This document shows, in pieces, positions 35,829 through 46,668 of a stretch of DNA of 64,000 nt. Numbering within the stretch: position 1 is the first letter of the stretch; every line of letters begins with the position of its first letter. Under the pieces are notes generated by a model, which was given only the letters and a program-made list of their open reading frames with translations, ran no database searches and had not been told where the DNA came from. The stretch comes from Jaltomata sinuosa (lineage: Eukaryota; Streptophyta; Magnoliopsida; Solanales; Solanaceae). The translations under genes were made by a program, and so were the position numbers. Where the stretch lies: the NCBI GenBank assembly GCA_003996215.1, contig QJPP01007216.1, positions 496,001-560,000 on the forward strand. The letters are read 5' to 3'.

Positions 35829-36950
35829 GGCACCATGCTAAGTGGGGCGACCCACTGGAGCTGCTGTAGAACTGACCTAATTCTGTGGGCGAACATCCTT
35901 GCCCTTCTGAGAAGCTGCTAGACAATATCTCATCCTGTGGCTCAGCTTGCAACATCAAAAGAAATTTCCACTACCTGCCGTACACTCACCCTTGTTCTTT
36001 CTACCACACTTCTTGCAAAATGGATGAGTGCGCCCTCTAGTAACTGTACCTTAGGACTTAGAGCCTGGCGGTCTATCACGTCGATCCTATCTGAATTTTT
36101 GCACTAGGGAGTGAGAAGAAGACGGAGTTTGAGCTAAAGATTTTTGATGGAACTGAGAGCGATTACCACCCTCTGACTTCTGCTGAGAGTAGTTGAAATC
36201 ACCTGTTATGGCTCTTTTACTGTCTCCTCCACTCTCTTTGATTTTCTCCTCCTCGATCTACTAAGCATAAGTACCCAACCTAGAGATGTCCATCTCCTTA
36301 ACTAGCATGGCAGTCTTGCACTCCTTGACCACATTATCGAACACACAAGATACAAACTTTCTCATGCAGGCTCTGGAGTCAGCTACTATTGTCGGAGCAT
36401 ACTTGGACAATTGAGTAAACTTGGATGCATACTCCTTCACACTCATGTCATTCTACTTCAAGTTGATGAAATCTTAGACCTTGGCTTCCCTGAGTTCAAG
36501 TGGGAAGAACCTGTCCAAAAATTCAGTCTTGCTCTGGTTCCAATCCACTGGACCTGCATTTGCACAATGAGACTCTTTCCACTGTTGATACTAAGTGTAA
36601 TCCACTCCCTTCAACTGATAGGTGGCTAAATATTCACTCTCAACTAGAGTGACACTCATAATGTATGTTACCTTGTAGATGTCGTCAAAAAACTCTTGTG
36701 GATCCTCTTCTAATTTAGACCCATGAAATTTTAGAGGGTTCATCCGATTGAAGTCCCAAATTCTAGCTGCGGTATTGTTAGTCTAAGGTGGAGCTAGTGC
36801 CATAACTCGCTGATTGACCTAAGTTATCATGTCCTGGGCGAGCACTTGAAATGTAGCCCTGAATTTGGCATGGGTGACTTGCTCATTCAATGGGTCTGCT
36901 AGAGCTGCTGGTGCTGGCTGATTCCCAGTGTTAGCTCTTCTGGGAGGCAT
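35829..36950 (-). pseudogene. gag: gag of element B
   Basis: The start is at 36950 going left (MPPRRANTGNQPAPAALADP). The core is recognisable through several stops: WDFNRMNPLKFHG, QWKESHCANAGPV, FLDRFFPLELREAKV, and MSVKEYASKFTQLSKYAP (open part 36446-36261). The first zinc knuckle reads CKKCGRKNKGEC, without its histidine. The second has a stop in place of its first cysteine (CCKLSHRMRYC remains). Several stops are at positions where Gln is expected. Confidence 0.85.
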
Positions 36951-37151
36951 TTTTCTGAAATGCGAAGAGCATGAGTTAGAAGGAGAATAAATAGGGTTCA
37001 TATTGTATAGCACGAGCTGGAAAATAAGGATGGGAAGTTGTTCCTAATGACATCTCATTGCTTCTCCCCCATAAGTTTGGCGCGTTTCACACACATGAAG
37101 AAGACTGTACTTGATGCGTCTTTCAGACACCCTAGGACACTTAAACCTGAT

Positions 37152-37163
37152 ACTGTGATTCCA
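37152..37163 (-). promoter_or_regulatory. Primer-binding site of B, degenerate
   Basis: The reverse complement TGGAATCACAGT keeps most of TGGTATCAGAGC. It lies four bases from the 5' LTR end at 37168. Confidence 0.65.
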
Positions 37164-37167
37164 AGTT

Positions 37168-37969
37168 TGTCATGCCACGAGGAAACCTTAGACGTAACAT
37201 GGTACTTAGTATCACAAGTGACCCAATCTAACCCATGGTCTGGCATATCTAGACAATATCCGTTAAAAACATACACTGTGCGGAAGTTGAAAATGGTTTA
37301 ATAACTGAAATGGGAAAGAGCCCAAAATATGTCTTAATATAAAAATATATATAGAGTATACTGATGACTGAAAACAACACTAACATCTCAATAGCTGAAT
37401 CTAGTCTATGTCTAAAAGCCTCTAACTGATACAAGTTGCTGGGACATGCCCCCAGCTAACTCTAATAATCTGAAAAATGAAATAAGAAGACTGAAAAGTA
37501 AAGCATGTCTATCATCCTCGAACTATGATGACTCACCACTAAAGCTGCTGAGTAGGACTGGAAGTCGATCTAAGCGTGGTTTGGATGCTGAGCACCTGAA
37601 CCTACAACATAAGATGATGTAGCACAAAACTATGCATTAGTACTTTGAATGTACTGAGCATGCGGGATATATGCTAAGTTGAACAACACAATAGCTGAAC
37701 ATGGGAATATATATTGAAGCATAAACTGAAAGCTGAGCTGGATACAATGACCAAGTACTAACATGAATATATAGTATGCTGAACTAAATACTGAAATAGA
37801 TACTGAGTACATGGTCAATGACACATGAATCTGAATGTGGGAGACACTATTAACCGACATACCCCAAGCTAAGCTAACTATGGGGACAACCTGTAACCCT
37901 AGATGTAAGGGTGTTTATATCATGCCAAGGGTACAAACAAAGCTTACGTGGATCCAATAATCGTATGTC
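37168..37969 (-). repeat. 5' LTR of element B, distal part
   Basis: Matches 30048-30845 of the 3' LTR (same GGCATATCTAGACAATAT block and AAAACATACA). It is interrupted at 37969 by element C; ATGTC at 37965-37969 is the left target-site copy. Confidence 0.92.
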
Positions 37970-39462
37970 TGATGAACGCTCAAATCATGCTCCCAAAAGT
38001 TGTAGGTCACGATTATCCTGCAGCAATTTTTTTTTATAATTCTCAACAAGTGTCGGAGTCATACCCATTGGAGCTAGCTAAATTAAGATTGTGTCAAATT
38101 AAGTTAAAAATAAGAGTAAGTGGTTAAACATGAAAAGTAAAAGATTAGGGGAATTGGGATGTTGTCACTACAATCACAATTCAATTAAAAGCAAATAAAT
38201 GAAAGCGGGTGTACCAAATTGACTAAGCGACTAGGGATGTGTATTCGATGAGGCTTTAATCATGGACTAGGGTGATTATCAATTCACATTTGTTCTCACT
38301 TATTGACATAAGTAGCATTGGTCATAGGTATGAATTTTTATATCTCGATTAACAACCATATATCTGATGATCTTGGTTACATCATCATCAATTTAATCAA
38401 CAAACAACCAACCTAAGATTGGGGAGGTCACACTATCTCTAGCTTAGACCTTTAAGTGGGTGATTCCTTTAATAAGAGCTATTTATAGACTCAAATCTAG
38501 ATGGACTCCCAAGTTCCCAGTAGCAATTTCACATCCAAAACCATGAAATACTCTTTCAAGCAATCACATAGTCAAGGAATGAAAATTAATGTTTGCAACC
38601 ACCAGTTATAGGATTAAAACTTGGTGAAACTACTAGACCCATGTCAAATAAGCAATTATAAAGATGAATTAACAACACCCACACCCATTTGTCAAGCACT
38701 AATCATCAACACAGCCCTAGACAATAGAAATTAGCCACTCATAGCAAAGGAGAGAGATATACCAACTGGGTAAATCAAAATACTCTTCATTAGAGCTAAA
38801 TCTCAAGTTCTAAGCTCAATTTGAGTGCACAAATGGTTAACAAAAAGAATGGATTCAAACCCTCTTTTCTTTGGAGAGGAAAACTTTCTCTTAATGTAAA
38901 AAGCTCTCTAAAATATTCAGGACTGAAGTATCATATTTACAAATGAGCCTAAATGACCCTTTTATAGCTTCCCAAAATTTCACTAAAATTTAGGACAAAA
39001 TTTCCCCTTTGGGTGGTGTGCGGCGTGACGTGTTGTTTGTACATCGTGTTTTGTGCGTCACACACCCTCTTTGATTGGACCAATGGCTTTAGCTTACTTT
39101 GGGATCTTCGTGCGAAGGTGGTGCATTTTGCACCTTGGGATGTGTGCATCACATAATAACCGCACCCCTTAACAGGTTCTTTATTGGCTTTTGCAACTTC
39201 ATGCGGAGGAGGTGCGGTTCGCACCTCAGCTTGTGCATGTCGCACGGCCGCCGAATCTCAGGTCAGAATCTCTAGATTTTCGAAACACTTCACACTTCAC
39301 TCCTTTTAAGCTCTTTTTGTCTCCATATCCATGTTTCTCATCATTTATCAAAAGTACCTGTATAGACATCAATAAAGGCCATAAGAACCTCTAAATCTAT
39401 TCAAAACATAGCAATAATTCATGGATTTAGTTTCAATAAGTTGGTAAATTACCGACTTATCA
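37970..39462 (-). repeat. 3' LTR of element C
   Basis: 1493 bp, TG...CA on the minus strand (TGATAAGTCGG at 39462 to GCGTTCATCA at 37970), homologous to 53029-54525. The GTGCG/CGCAC palindrome module is at about 39000-39250, including AGGTGCG-GTT-CGCACCT at 39210-39226. Confidence 0.93.
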
Positions 39463-39497
39463 AACCCCTAAACTTGAACTATTGCTTGTCCTCAAGC
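39463..39497 (-). promoter_or_regulatory. Hairpin plus polypurine tract of element C
   Basis: On the minus strand GCTTG-AGGA-CAAGC (39497-39484) is followed by AGTTCAAGTTTAGGGGTT abutting the LTR. Same arrangement as in A and D. Confidence 0.75.
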
Positions 39498-41272
39498 AAG
39501 ATACTCACAAGGCAAGGAATGAATTATGCTCTTGACTTAATTAAGGCACAAAAGACTAATCTATACTAAAAAAATATAAGAAAATGAATAAACTAAAGAC
39601 TCAAACAAAAGACTCAACTATGATGCTCATCTCAATTTGAACCAGCACAAACTCAAGGCCTTTGGCCATTTCAAAACTTTTATCAAAAAGGACTTCATTC
39701 TCATTTAAAATCAAGGGAATTTTGTCATTCAAAATAAGACATTTAAGCTTCTCAAGTCATTGGTATGGACCACCAAGGTTTGCCTCGAGATTTGCCACAC
39801 AACTTGTATCATTCATTCCCCTCAATTGAAATAGAGACCTCATGGTTTAATTCGAGTGCATGATGCCACTCACCACAAGAGAGAATTCCACTCACAATTA
39901 TTAAATTCACAACCAATCGGGTTTAGGATTATAGGAGAACCAAAAACAAACTCTCACTCTCTCAAGGAAATTTAAGTGCACAAATGTCGAACCATAGGCT
40001 TTCCCTTCATGTAGATCACCACTAATATAGGGTACCCAAGCTCGGAATCACCAAGGACTTGCGGGTTATAATGTTGGCTAAGGCTAAGGTGAGGATTTCA
40101 TTTAGTTCAAGTGGTTACACCGCCCTAATGCTCTTTGTTCTCTTTTCGAATACCGCTCAAATTTTCAAGTTTCAACTTCACTTTATTTCTCCATCACACA
40201 ACCCAAGATTTCTCCTTTTTACTCATGATCATTCAAACTCCTTGTATCGCCTTTGTTTGGTAGCACCTATTTTAGCTCTTCATTTAGCTCATTGGATTGA
40301 ATTTTTAGAGCAAATTTTCAATTCAAACTGAAGGTGCTACCTTGCACTTTGAGTGCACTTCTTTTCTTTTCCTCATTTGATCACATACACCCCCAAACTT
40401 AGGTATTTGCCTATGTTATCCTTCATTCCCCCCCCCTCCCCCCAAACTTATGCTTTTAGCCTACATTTCAATTTCAAGCAATTAGGGAGGATGGGTGCCA
40501 AGATGGAGGTTCTAAGGTGCCAAAGAACGGTCACAAGCTCAAAGGGTTTCACTAGGGTTCACATCAGAGGAAGTCATTTGGGCGAAGTGGCTATCAAAAA
40601 GGGCCTAAGGTCATCTTCCAAGCTCGGTCACCCTAGAATTTTGCGTTGAATCACATTTGGGGAAATTATAAATGACACTTATGCACAAGAATCAAGGTAA
40701 AGCCTCACCACACAAGGCATCATTCCACAAGACTTCTTTTATTAGTCTCAAAATCAATTGGGACAAATAATTTTCAACAAGATATTCCAAGTTCATTATA
40801 CACTCATTTTTGAGTCAATCAACCCAAAGCGAGAGTGTGCAACTCATGACAAGAAAATGTTTTTCCTCAAAAATTCATTTCCCTTCTTCCTTTTATTTTT
40901 AAAACAATTTGCCAAGAGAATTTTTTGGGTGGGCCCATTTCGAGACAAGCAACTACGGACTCAATTCTAAAACTAAAACTTGGAATTTTCCCTTAAGAAA
41001 GTCATTTCAATCTATCATAGGGAAACACAAACCCGGTTTGACACAAAAATAAAAGAAAAGAAAAAAAGAAAAAAATCAAAACTTTTGCTCCTTGTGAAAG
41101 AAATGTGGTATTAAGAAAATCATCGGAGTTTATTTCTAAACTACTATTAATAAGGCTATATCCAAATTACTCGCTCATGATTCATTTTAGAACAAGCCTC
41201 GGTGTAGGCCTTTAGCGCATTTGCAAAGCAAGGGTAGTGAGACAATGAGGCATGTAAAACTAACCCGACAAC
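39498..41272 (-). other. Noncoding tail of element C
   Basis: No gene. It is the reverse-complement homologue of about 45060-46630 in element D (for example around 40040-40210 against 46010-46200). It contains two PPT-like boxes, each preceded by a short hairpin, at about 40385-40460. ACAAC at 41268-41272 is the left target-site copy of D. Confidence 0.75.
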
Positions 41273-42672
41273 TGATAAGTTGGTATTTACCTACTTATTT
41301 AACTCTTAAACTTATTCATTTGCTAATAATAAGTGGAAAAATAGTGGAATTGACGTGGATTACTTCTATTTTGCAGGATTATATGAATTAGAAGTTATTG
41401 GTACATAATCGGATGAAATCAAGACAAATATGAGGATTTTTTTGAAATTTTGGGCAACTCAGCACGATCATGCTGCATGAACGCCAATGGCGCTAAAGGC
41501 GGAGGACGGGCTTATGCGCGATAGCAATGGAATGGCGTGATAGTGCTGCAGAAAGCATGGTCAATGATAGTCAAAGACAAGGGCGCGATAGCGTCCCCTC
41601 AGTGCGATGGCACTGACCAGTGTGATTGCCTTGAGCGCAATAGTGCTGCATTATCACAATTGCGCTTCACTATACCTGAACGTGAAAATGGGCAGAAATG
41701 ACTCTTCACCCTTGTGGAAACCCAATTGATACAAAAAGACTCCTAAGCCGTCTTGAAACATATCTTTGGCTAATCTTTGGAACTTTTGGCAAGCTTGGAG
41801 AGCAAGTTCATCAACCAACACCATAGGAGTGAAGATTTGGATGCTTTTTATTGTAAAATCTTTAGTTTACATTCTTCAACTCTTGTTCTTAATTGCTATT
41901 TCATTGGTGTGTTGTTGAATTGAGATTTTGGATTTGTATTAGAGATAATACTTGTTGGGTTATTTAATTCATATATAGATTTTCTTCTTATTTAATTATT
42001 TGGGTATGTTGAATCCTCCATGCTTGAAATTATAGTCAATGGTTGCAAACATTGACTTAGCTTGCTAATTTGGGTTTTTGATCGAGAGAGAAATTCTTGA
42101 ATTCGAGAAGATTCATTAGTTGGGATTTGGGGTTTACACTCTAGATCAAGGCTAGACATAGCTTTGTTGCCGGAAATTCCCATCTAAGAGTTGGGGTTAG
42201 AGATAATCCAACTCACCCAAGTTATTTGGTTAGTTAAATGCTTAATCTTGTTAGTTCGAGAGAAGATACATAAGATATATGCTCAATTGGTCGAGAGACA
42301 GTTAGGGAATACCTTTAGCCAAGACTACCTAGGTGTCAACCTGGTGCAAGTCTTGTGAATTTAATTCCCATTTTTGATTATCCCTTGTTGTCCTTGCTTG
42401 GCGAAAGCAAGGTGAAAACCATTGATCAATCTATCTTTTATTTGATTTTCTTTTATCTTTTAGTTTGTAGTCTAAAAACCCCCTCTTTAGATATCTTTTC
42501 CCCTTTTTGTTATTTGAACTTCAATAAGTTGCTTAGATTCTCTATTAGCTTGATTGCAACTACATTGTTCCCTTGGGTACGACCCTGACACTCGTTGGGA
42601 ATTATAAATTTTTTTTTGCTCTGATGATCTCCGTGACCTCCTATTTGGAGAGCACGATTTTAGCGTTTATAA
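41273..42672 (+). repeat. 5' LTR of element D
   Basis: About 1400 bp, from TGATAAGTTGG to AGCGTTTATA. The GCGCGATAGCGC-type module at about 41470-41690 is decayed, mostly by CG to TG or CA changes relative to the 3' LTR. Confidence 0.92.
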
Positions 42673-42676
42673 AAAA

Positions 42677-42694
42677 TGGAACCGTTGCCGGGGA
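42677..42694 (+). promoter_or_regulatory. Primer-binding site of D (tRNA-Asp type)
   Basis: TGGAACCGTTGCCGGGGA, two changes from TGGCGCCGTTGCCGGGGA, the Asp-tRNA complement used by Athila/Tat elements. Confidence 0.88.
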
Positions 42695-42782
42695 AGAATT
42701 TGGCGTATTGAGTTAGTTTAGAATTTGAGTTTACTTACTCTAATTCAATTTTGTGAATAATTGTTTTTCTTTTATTTAGTTT

Positions 42783-43142
42783 TTGTTCATTGATGGCATC
42801 ATGAATTATTTGAATGTTAAAAATGGTGATAGTTGCACCCCAATTTATATTCCCGGCTATTGTGTTTATTATAAAGGACCCCACCTTGGACGAAGGTGTA
42901 GAATTGGCCCTAGAAGAGGAAGGTATTCTCTTTCTCGCTCCTATAATGGGCGCAATTTCTATTTGTGTGGTGGTCATGATGGACATTGGAACGATGGCCC
43001 CAATGATGATAGCCCCCCTCCCCCTTCTTATGCTAACAATGTTGCTAGTGGTGCATGTGACCTTAACAGGGACCATGAATTCGCAAGAAAAGAAGGCATA
43101 TATGGTAATCTCCAAACCCTCTTGGCCTTGCTAGAAACCTAA
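42783..43142 (+). CDS. Unknown ORF 1 of element D (119 codons)
   Basis: The first open frame after the primer site, where gag would begin. The product starts MFIDGIMNYLNVKNGD. It has a Tyr/Gly/Arg-rich, Cys/His-containing middle (CGGHDGHW), a Pro run (DDSPPPPSY), and an end EFARKEGIYGNLQTLLALLET. I see no gag core and no regular zinc knuckle. The frame continues beyond the stop with sense-looking sequence (VQSIKQSFVDARAKK), so it may be an N-terminal gag remnant cut by a stop. Overlapping frames on both strands are probably shadows. Function unknown. Confidence 0.35.
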   Translation: MFIDGIMNYLNVKNGDSCTPIYIPGYCVYYKGPHLGRRCRIGPRRGRYSLSRSYNGRNFYLCGGHDGHWNDGPNDDSPPPPSYANNVASGACDLNRDHEFARKEGIYGNLQTLLALLET

Positions 43143-43255
43143 GAGGAGAATGTGCAATCCATAAAGCAATCCTTTGTGGATGCAAGGGCTAAAAAAAAAG
43201 AAAACACAAGGGAGGATCAAGAATTGAAGGTGGTGTTGCAACAACTACCCTAACT

Positions 43256-43606
43256 GTGGGTCATGATGTCATAGCATCTCTAAGTGAGGATGTTATGAAT
43301 GAGGCAAACTTGAAGGTGGAGACGCCCAAATCCCACTTCAACCTTTGTTCGACCTTAAGTTTGATTGAATGGAAGAAACTCAAAGTAATCAAGCTTTTGG
43401 AAGACCTTGGAAGGAGGGTGGACAAAGGTCTATCCGGTTTTGAGTTTGTCGTGGAAAAAAGGCAAAGTATCCTCCCTCACTTTAAGGCCAAAAAGTATGA
43501 AATGCGAAATCAAGAGAATGACCTTCTAATGTTCAAACCTTCACCCCGGGATTGTCACCGGAATGTCGATTCAAATTTTGGTCGAAGGTTAAAGTCTTCC
43601 AAGTAG
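43256..43606 (+). CDS. Unknown ORF 2 of element D (116 codons)
   Basis: An open frame in a different register from ORF 1. Basic and hydrophilic (IEWKKLKVIKLLEDLGRR, SILPHFKAKKYEMR), ending FGRRLKSSK right before the conserved block at 43620. No family recognised. It may be the C-terminal remnant of the same gene as ORF 1, or noncoding. Confidence 0.3.
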   Translation: MGHDVIASLSEDVMNEANLKVETPKSHFNLCSTLSLIEWKKLKVIKLLEDLGRRVDKGLSGFEFVVEKRQSILPHFKAKKYEMRNQENDLLMFKPSPRDCHRNVDSNFGRRLKSSK

Positions 43607-43619
43607 AGAACTAAAGGGT

Positions 43620-43677
43620 GAGGTAGCTTGCGTTGCACCGCGACGTTAAATTGTGCACTTGATGGGAGGCAAACCAT
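43620..43677 (+). other. Conserved noncoding block (D copy)
   Basis: GAGGTAGCTTGCGTTGCACC, then GCGACGTTAAATTGTGCACT and TGATGGGAGGCAAACC. The reverse complement of 51503-51557 in element C carries the same block (GTCGTGCC, GACATTAAATTAAGC, TGAGAGGCAACC). I recall similar sequence in other Athila/Tat elements after the gag-pol region. Confidence 0.65.
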
Positions 43678-46633
43678 TGTTTCAAAGCTTGAAAGTTTAC
43701 AATTTTTTTTATTAGAGTAGCTTAATTGTAGATTTTTGACTAATCCATAAAGTTTCAAGGCTTTTTGAAGTTGTTTGGGAAGGTTGAGAATTAGAGGTCT
43801 CATAATAATCCAACCAAGGACAAAAAAGGGTGCCAAAATGATATGCTAAATGGAGTGCGAACGCACATCTAAGTGTGTGCATTACACATGCAAACACACC
43901 CCAAGATAGTAAGTCAATTGAGATGGTCAATGTGTGCAAAATGGGTGCATTTTGCACCAGGAAATGTGCCTGTCGCACCAGCCATTGCACTACACAATAG
44001 TAAACTACTAAAAGTTGGTTGGAACATGTGAAATGGGTGCGTTTTGCACCTAGAGGAGTGCCTGTCGCATCAGCCATCGCACGTCAAAACAGTGAGCAGC
44101 TGAAACTTTTTAGGAAGACTGTGAAGCTTGATCGCGTTGTAGTAGCGCAGATGGCGCTGAGAGAAATTTCACACATCCGCAAAATCTCTCTCCGCTATTG
44201 CGATCGCGCTTAAGAAAGCATCAACACAGTAAATTAAAAGAAAGAAGCTTTTCAATTCTCCACATCTCCTACAAGTTCATCAGGTAAATTTTCTCCTCCT
44301 CAGTACCTCCCTGAGATGCTAAATGCCTAAATGACTAACACAAGTAGCATGGTTTAGTTGGAACTATGAGCACAAGTTGCCTCCTCTTTCCTCTTCTCTA
44401 TTGATCACCAAAATTGGCCATCAAGCTATCTCTGTCCCTTCCTCTATTTCATGGTTATTGGTATGAATTAAGGGGTTAAACAAGTGGAGTTGAGCCAAAA
44501 TTTGGGGAAGTCCTGAGTACCTAAAAGCTCCTCTATTGTTATAAATCTTTTAAACGACCCAAAAATTGTGTTGTTGATGGATTATATGAAATAGAGGAAG
44601 AAATTGTGTTGTTGTGGTGCTTAGTATTGAGAAATACCCCCTAAGTGAATTAAATCCATGATCTGGTTTTGAAAATTTCATAATAGAGGTTGTTTGGTCA
44701 AAGAAGATGATTGTCCAGTTGCTTAGTGCGATTGCGCTGACCCTGCGCAAGCGCGCTGCATATAGGTTGACTCAATAGACTGAGGGCACTACAATAGACT
44801 TTTGTTGGGGGTGGCAACATTTGGGTTATGCTTATATTGGATTTTTGATACTTATTATGTGCCCTTGCCGGGCTTATGTTGTTTAGATTTGGATTTTATG
44901 CCCTTGTTGAGCTTGTTTGGGATATTGTGCCCTCGCCGGGATTATTTGTTGAAATGTTGTTGGATTACTCGCTTTTGTTACTTCTTTTTTTTTTTCGTAG
45001 CTTCTTTGTTTTATTTTGTAGTTGGTTTAAGTGACGGTTCCCAATGATAGATCGAGTGACGACATTCTTAAGGGAAACCATCACTTTGTTTGGTGTGTGA
45101 AGCCAGGGGAAGTCTAAGTACCCGTTAGGCTAGATGAAATTGCGTGTATGTTGGGGTGTATACGTTGGTGAATTTTGAGTGCCCATATCGATTTAGATTG
45201 ATGATTTTGCCCTATGATAGATTAGGTGACATCATTCTTAAGGGTGAATCATCATCTTTTGAGATAATTGTGAGTCGTGACTTGTTTGGTACTAATGGAG
45301 TTAGCCTTGCATGCAAATCGAAATGGGCATACCCCTCCTTGAGACTTGTTTGACAAAGAGACATTTTGTGATAACTCTTTTGATCTTTTTGTGACTCTTG
45401 ACTCATTAGCGTTGTTAATGGAAATGTGGCTCCTACTTGTTCTTGCTTAGGAAGTTAAAATTGATCTTTCTTGAATAATTCGCATGTCATGTGTGGTGAG
45501 GTTTAGTTGAATAATTTTTGTGCATAAGTGTCATCTAGAACTTGCCCCGAATGTGATTCAAGGCGAAATTCTAGGTGTGACTGAACTTTGAAGATGACCT
45601 TAGGCTTTTTTGATAGCCGCTTCACCCAAATGACTTCCCAATGACTTCAAATCATAGTGAACCCCTTTGAGCTTGTGCCCGTTCTTTGGCACCTTGACCT
45701 TCTTGGAATCTCTACCTTGATACCCATCCTCCCTAATGGCTTGAAAATGAAATGTAGGCTAAAAGCCTAAGTTTGGGGGGCGGGGGGCGGGGGGAACAAA
45801 AGATAACATAGGCAAATGCCTAAGTTTGGAGTTGCATGTGATCAAATGAGGAGAAGAAAAGAAGTGCACTTCAAGTGCAGGGTAGCACCTTTATTCCAAA
45901 TTGAAAATTTCTCAAAAAGATCAATCCAATGAGAAAAATGAAAAGCAAAAATAGGTGCTACAAAGTGAAGGTGATATAAGGAGTTGAATGATCATGAGTG
46001 AAAAAGGAGAATCTTGGGTTGTGTGAGGGAGAAATAAGGTGAAGTTGAAATTGAAATTTTGAGCGGTGTTTGAAATAAGAGCACAGAGGATTAAGGAGGT
46101 GTAGTCACTTGAACCAATTGAGATCCTCACCTAACCCTAGCCAACATCGTAACCACAAGTCTTTTGTGATTCCAAGCTTGGCTACCCTACATTAGTTGCG
46201 ATTTACATGAAGGGCGAGCCTATGGTTCGACATATGTGCACTTGAACTTCCTTATGAGTCTGAGTGTTTGTATTTGTCCCTTGTGATTGTTTTTGTACCT
46301 AATGTGTTTTTGGGACATTCGTTCTTCTAAGGGCATGCAAATTAGGATAGTTGATGAGTTTGATAAACTCCGAAAAATAAGTCAAGGAACATGTTTGGTA
46401 AGCCAGTGGTTAGAGTCACATCTTGAGGATTGGTTGTGGTCACTTGGTTGCCCCCATAGTCCATTGCATCCTTGAATTGTGTTTTGAATGAAGGGGAATG
46501 CCTAGATTAAGTTATCAGGTGATTGTCTAATCATTAGGACCAACCAAAGTCATGCTTGGTACTTGAAATGGGTTTCCTTGGTATTGTCTTTTGCACTTGT
46601 GTTGTATGCCTCTTGAGTTAGAATTTTAATGTT
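43678..46633 (+). other. Noncoding interior of element D
   Basis: No gene. It contains GTGCG/CGCAC palindromes of the kind found in C's LTR (about 43850-44095), a GCGC-type stretch (about 44130-44215), a hairpin array (44861-44941), and from about 45060 the tail homologous to element C's tail. The tail includes the G-rich run at 45775-45794. Confidence 0.65.
44861..44941 (+). repeat. GCCC...GGGC hairpin array (D copy)
   Basis: Three short units, GCCCTTGCCGGGC (44861-44873), GCCCTTGTTGAGC (44900-44912) and GCCCTCGCCGGGA (44929-44941), spaced 39 and 29 bp. Counterpart of 48039-48206 in element C. Confidence 0.65.
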
Positions 46634-46668
46634 GCTTGAGGGCAAGCACTAGTTCAAGTTTGGGGGTC
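46634..46668 (+). promoter_or_regulatory. Hairpin plus polypurine tract of element D
   Basis: GCTTG-AGGG-CAAGC (46634-46647), then AAGTTTGGGGGTC up to the LTR start at 46669. Confidence 0.8.

Noticed and set aside
40059..40970. Open frames of 70-98 codons in the tail of C
   Set aside because: The homologous tail of D does not keep them; noncoding in both.
42735..43134. Minus-strand 126-codon and plus-strand 106-codon frames overlapping ORF 1 of D
   Set aside because: Composition (long Ile/Met runs) suggests shadows of ORF 1; no family seen.
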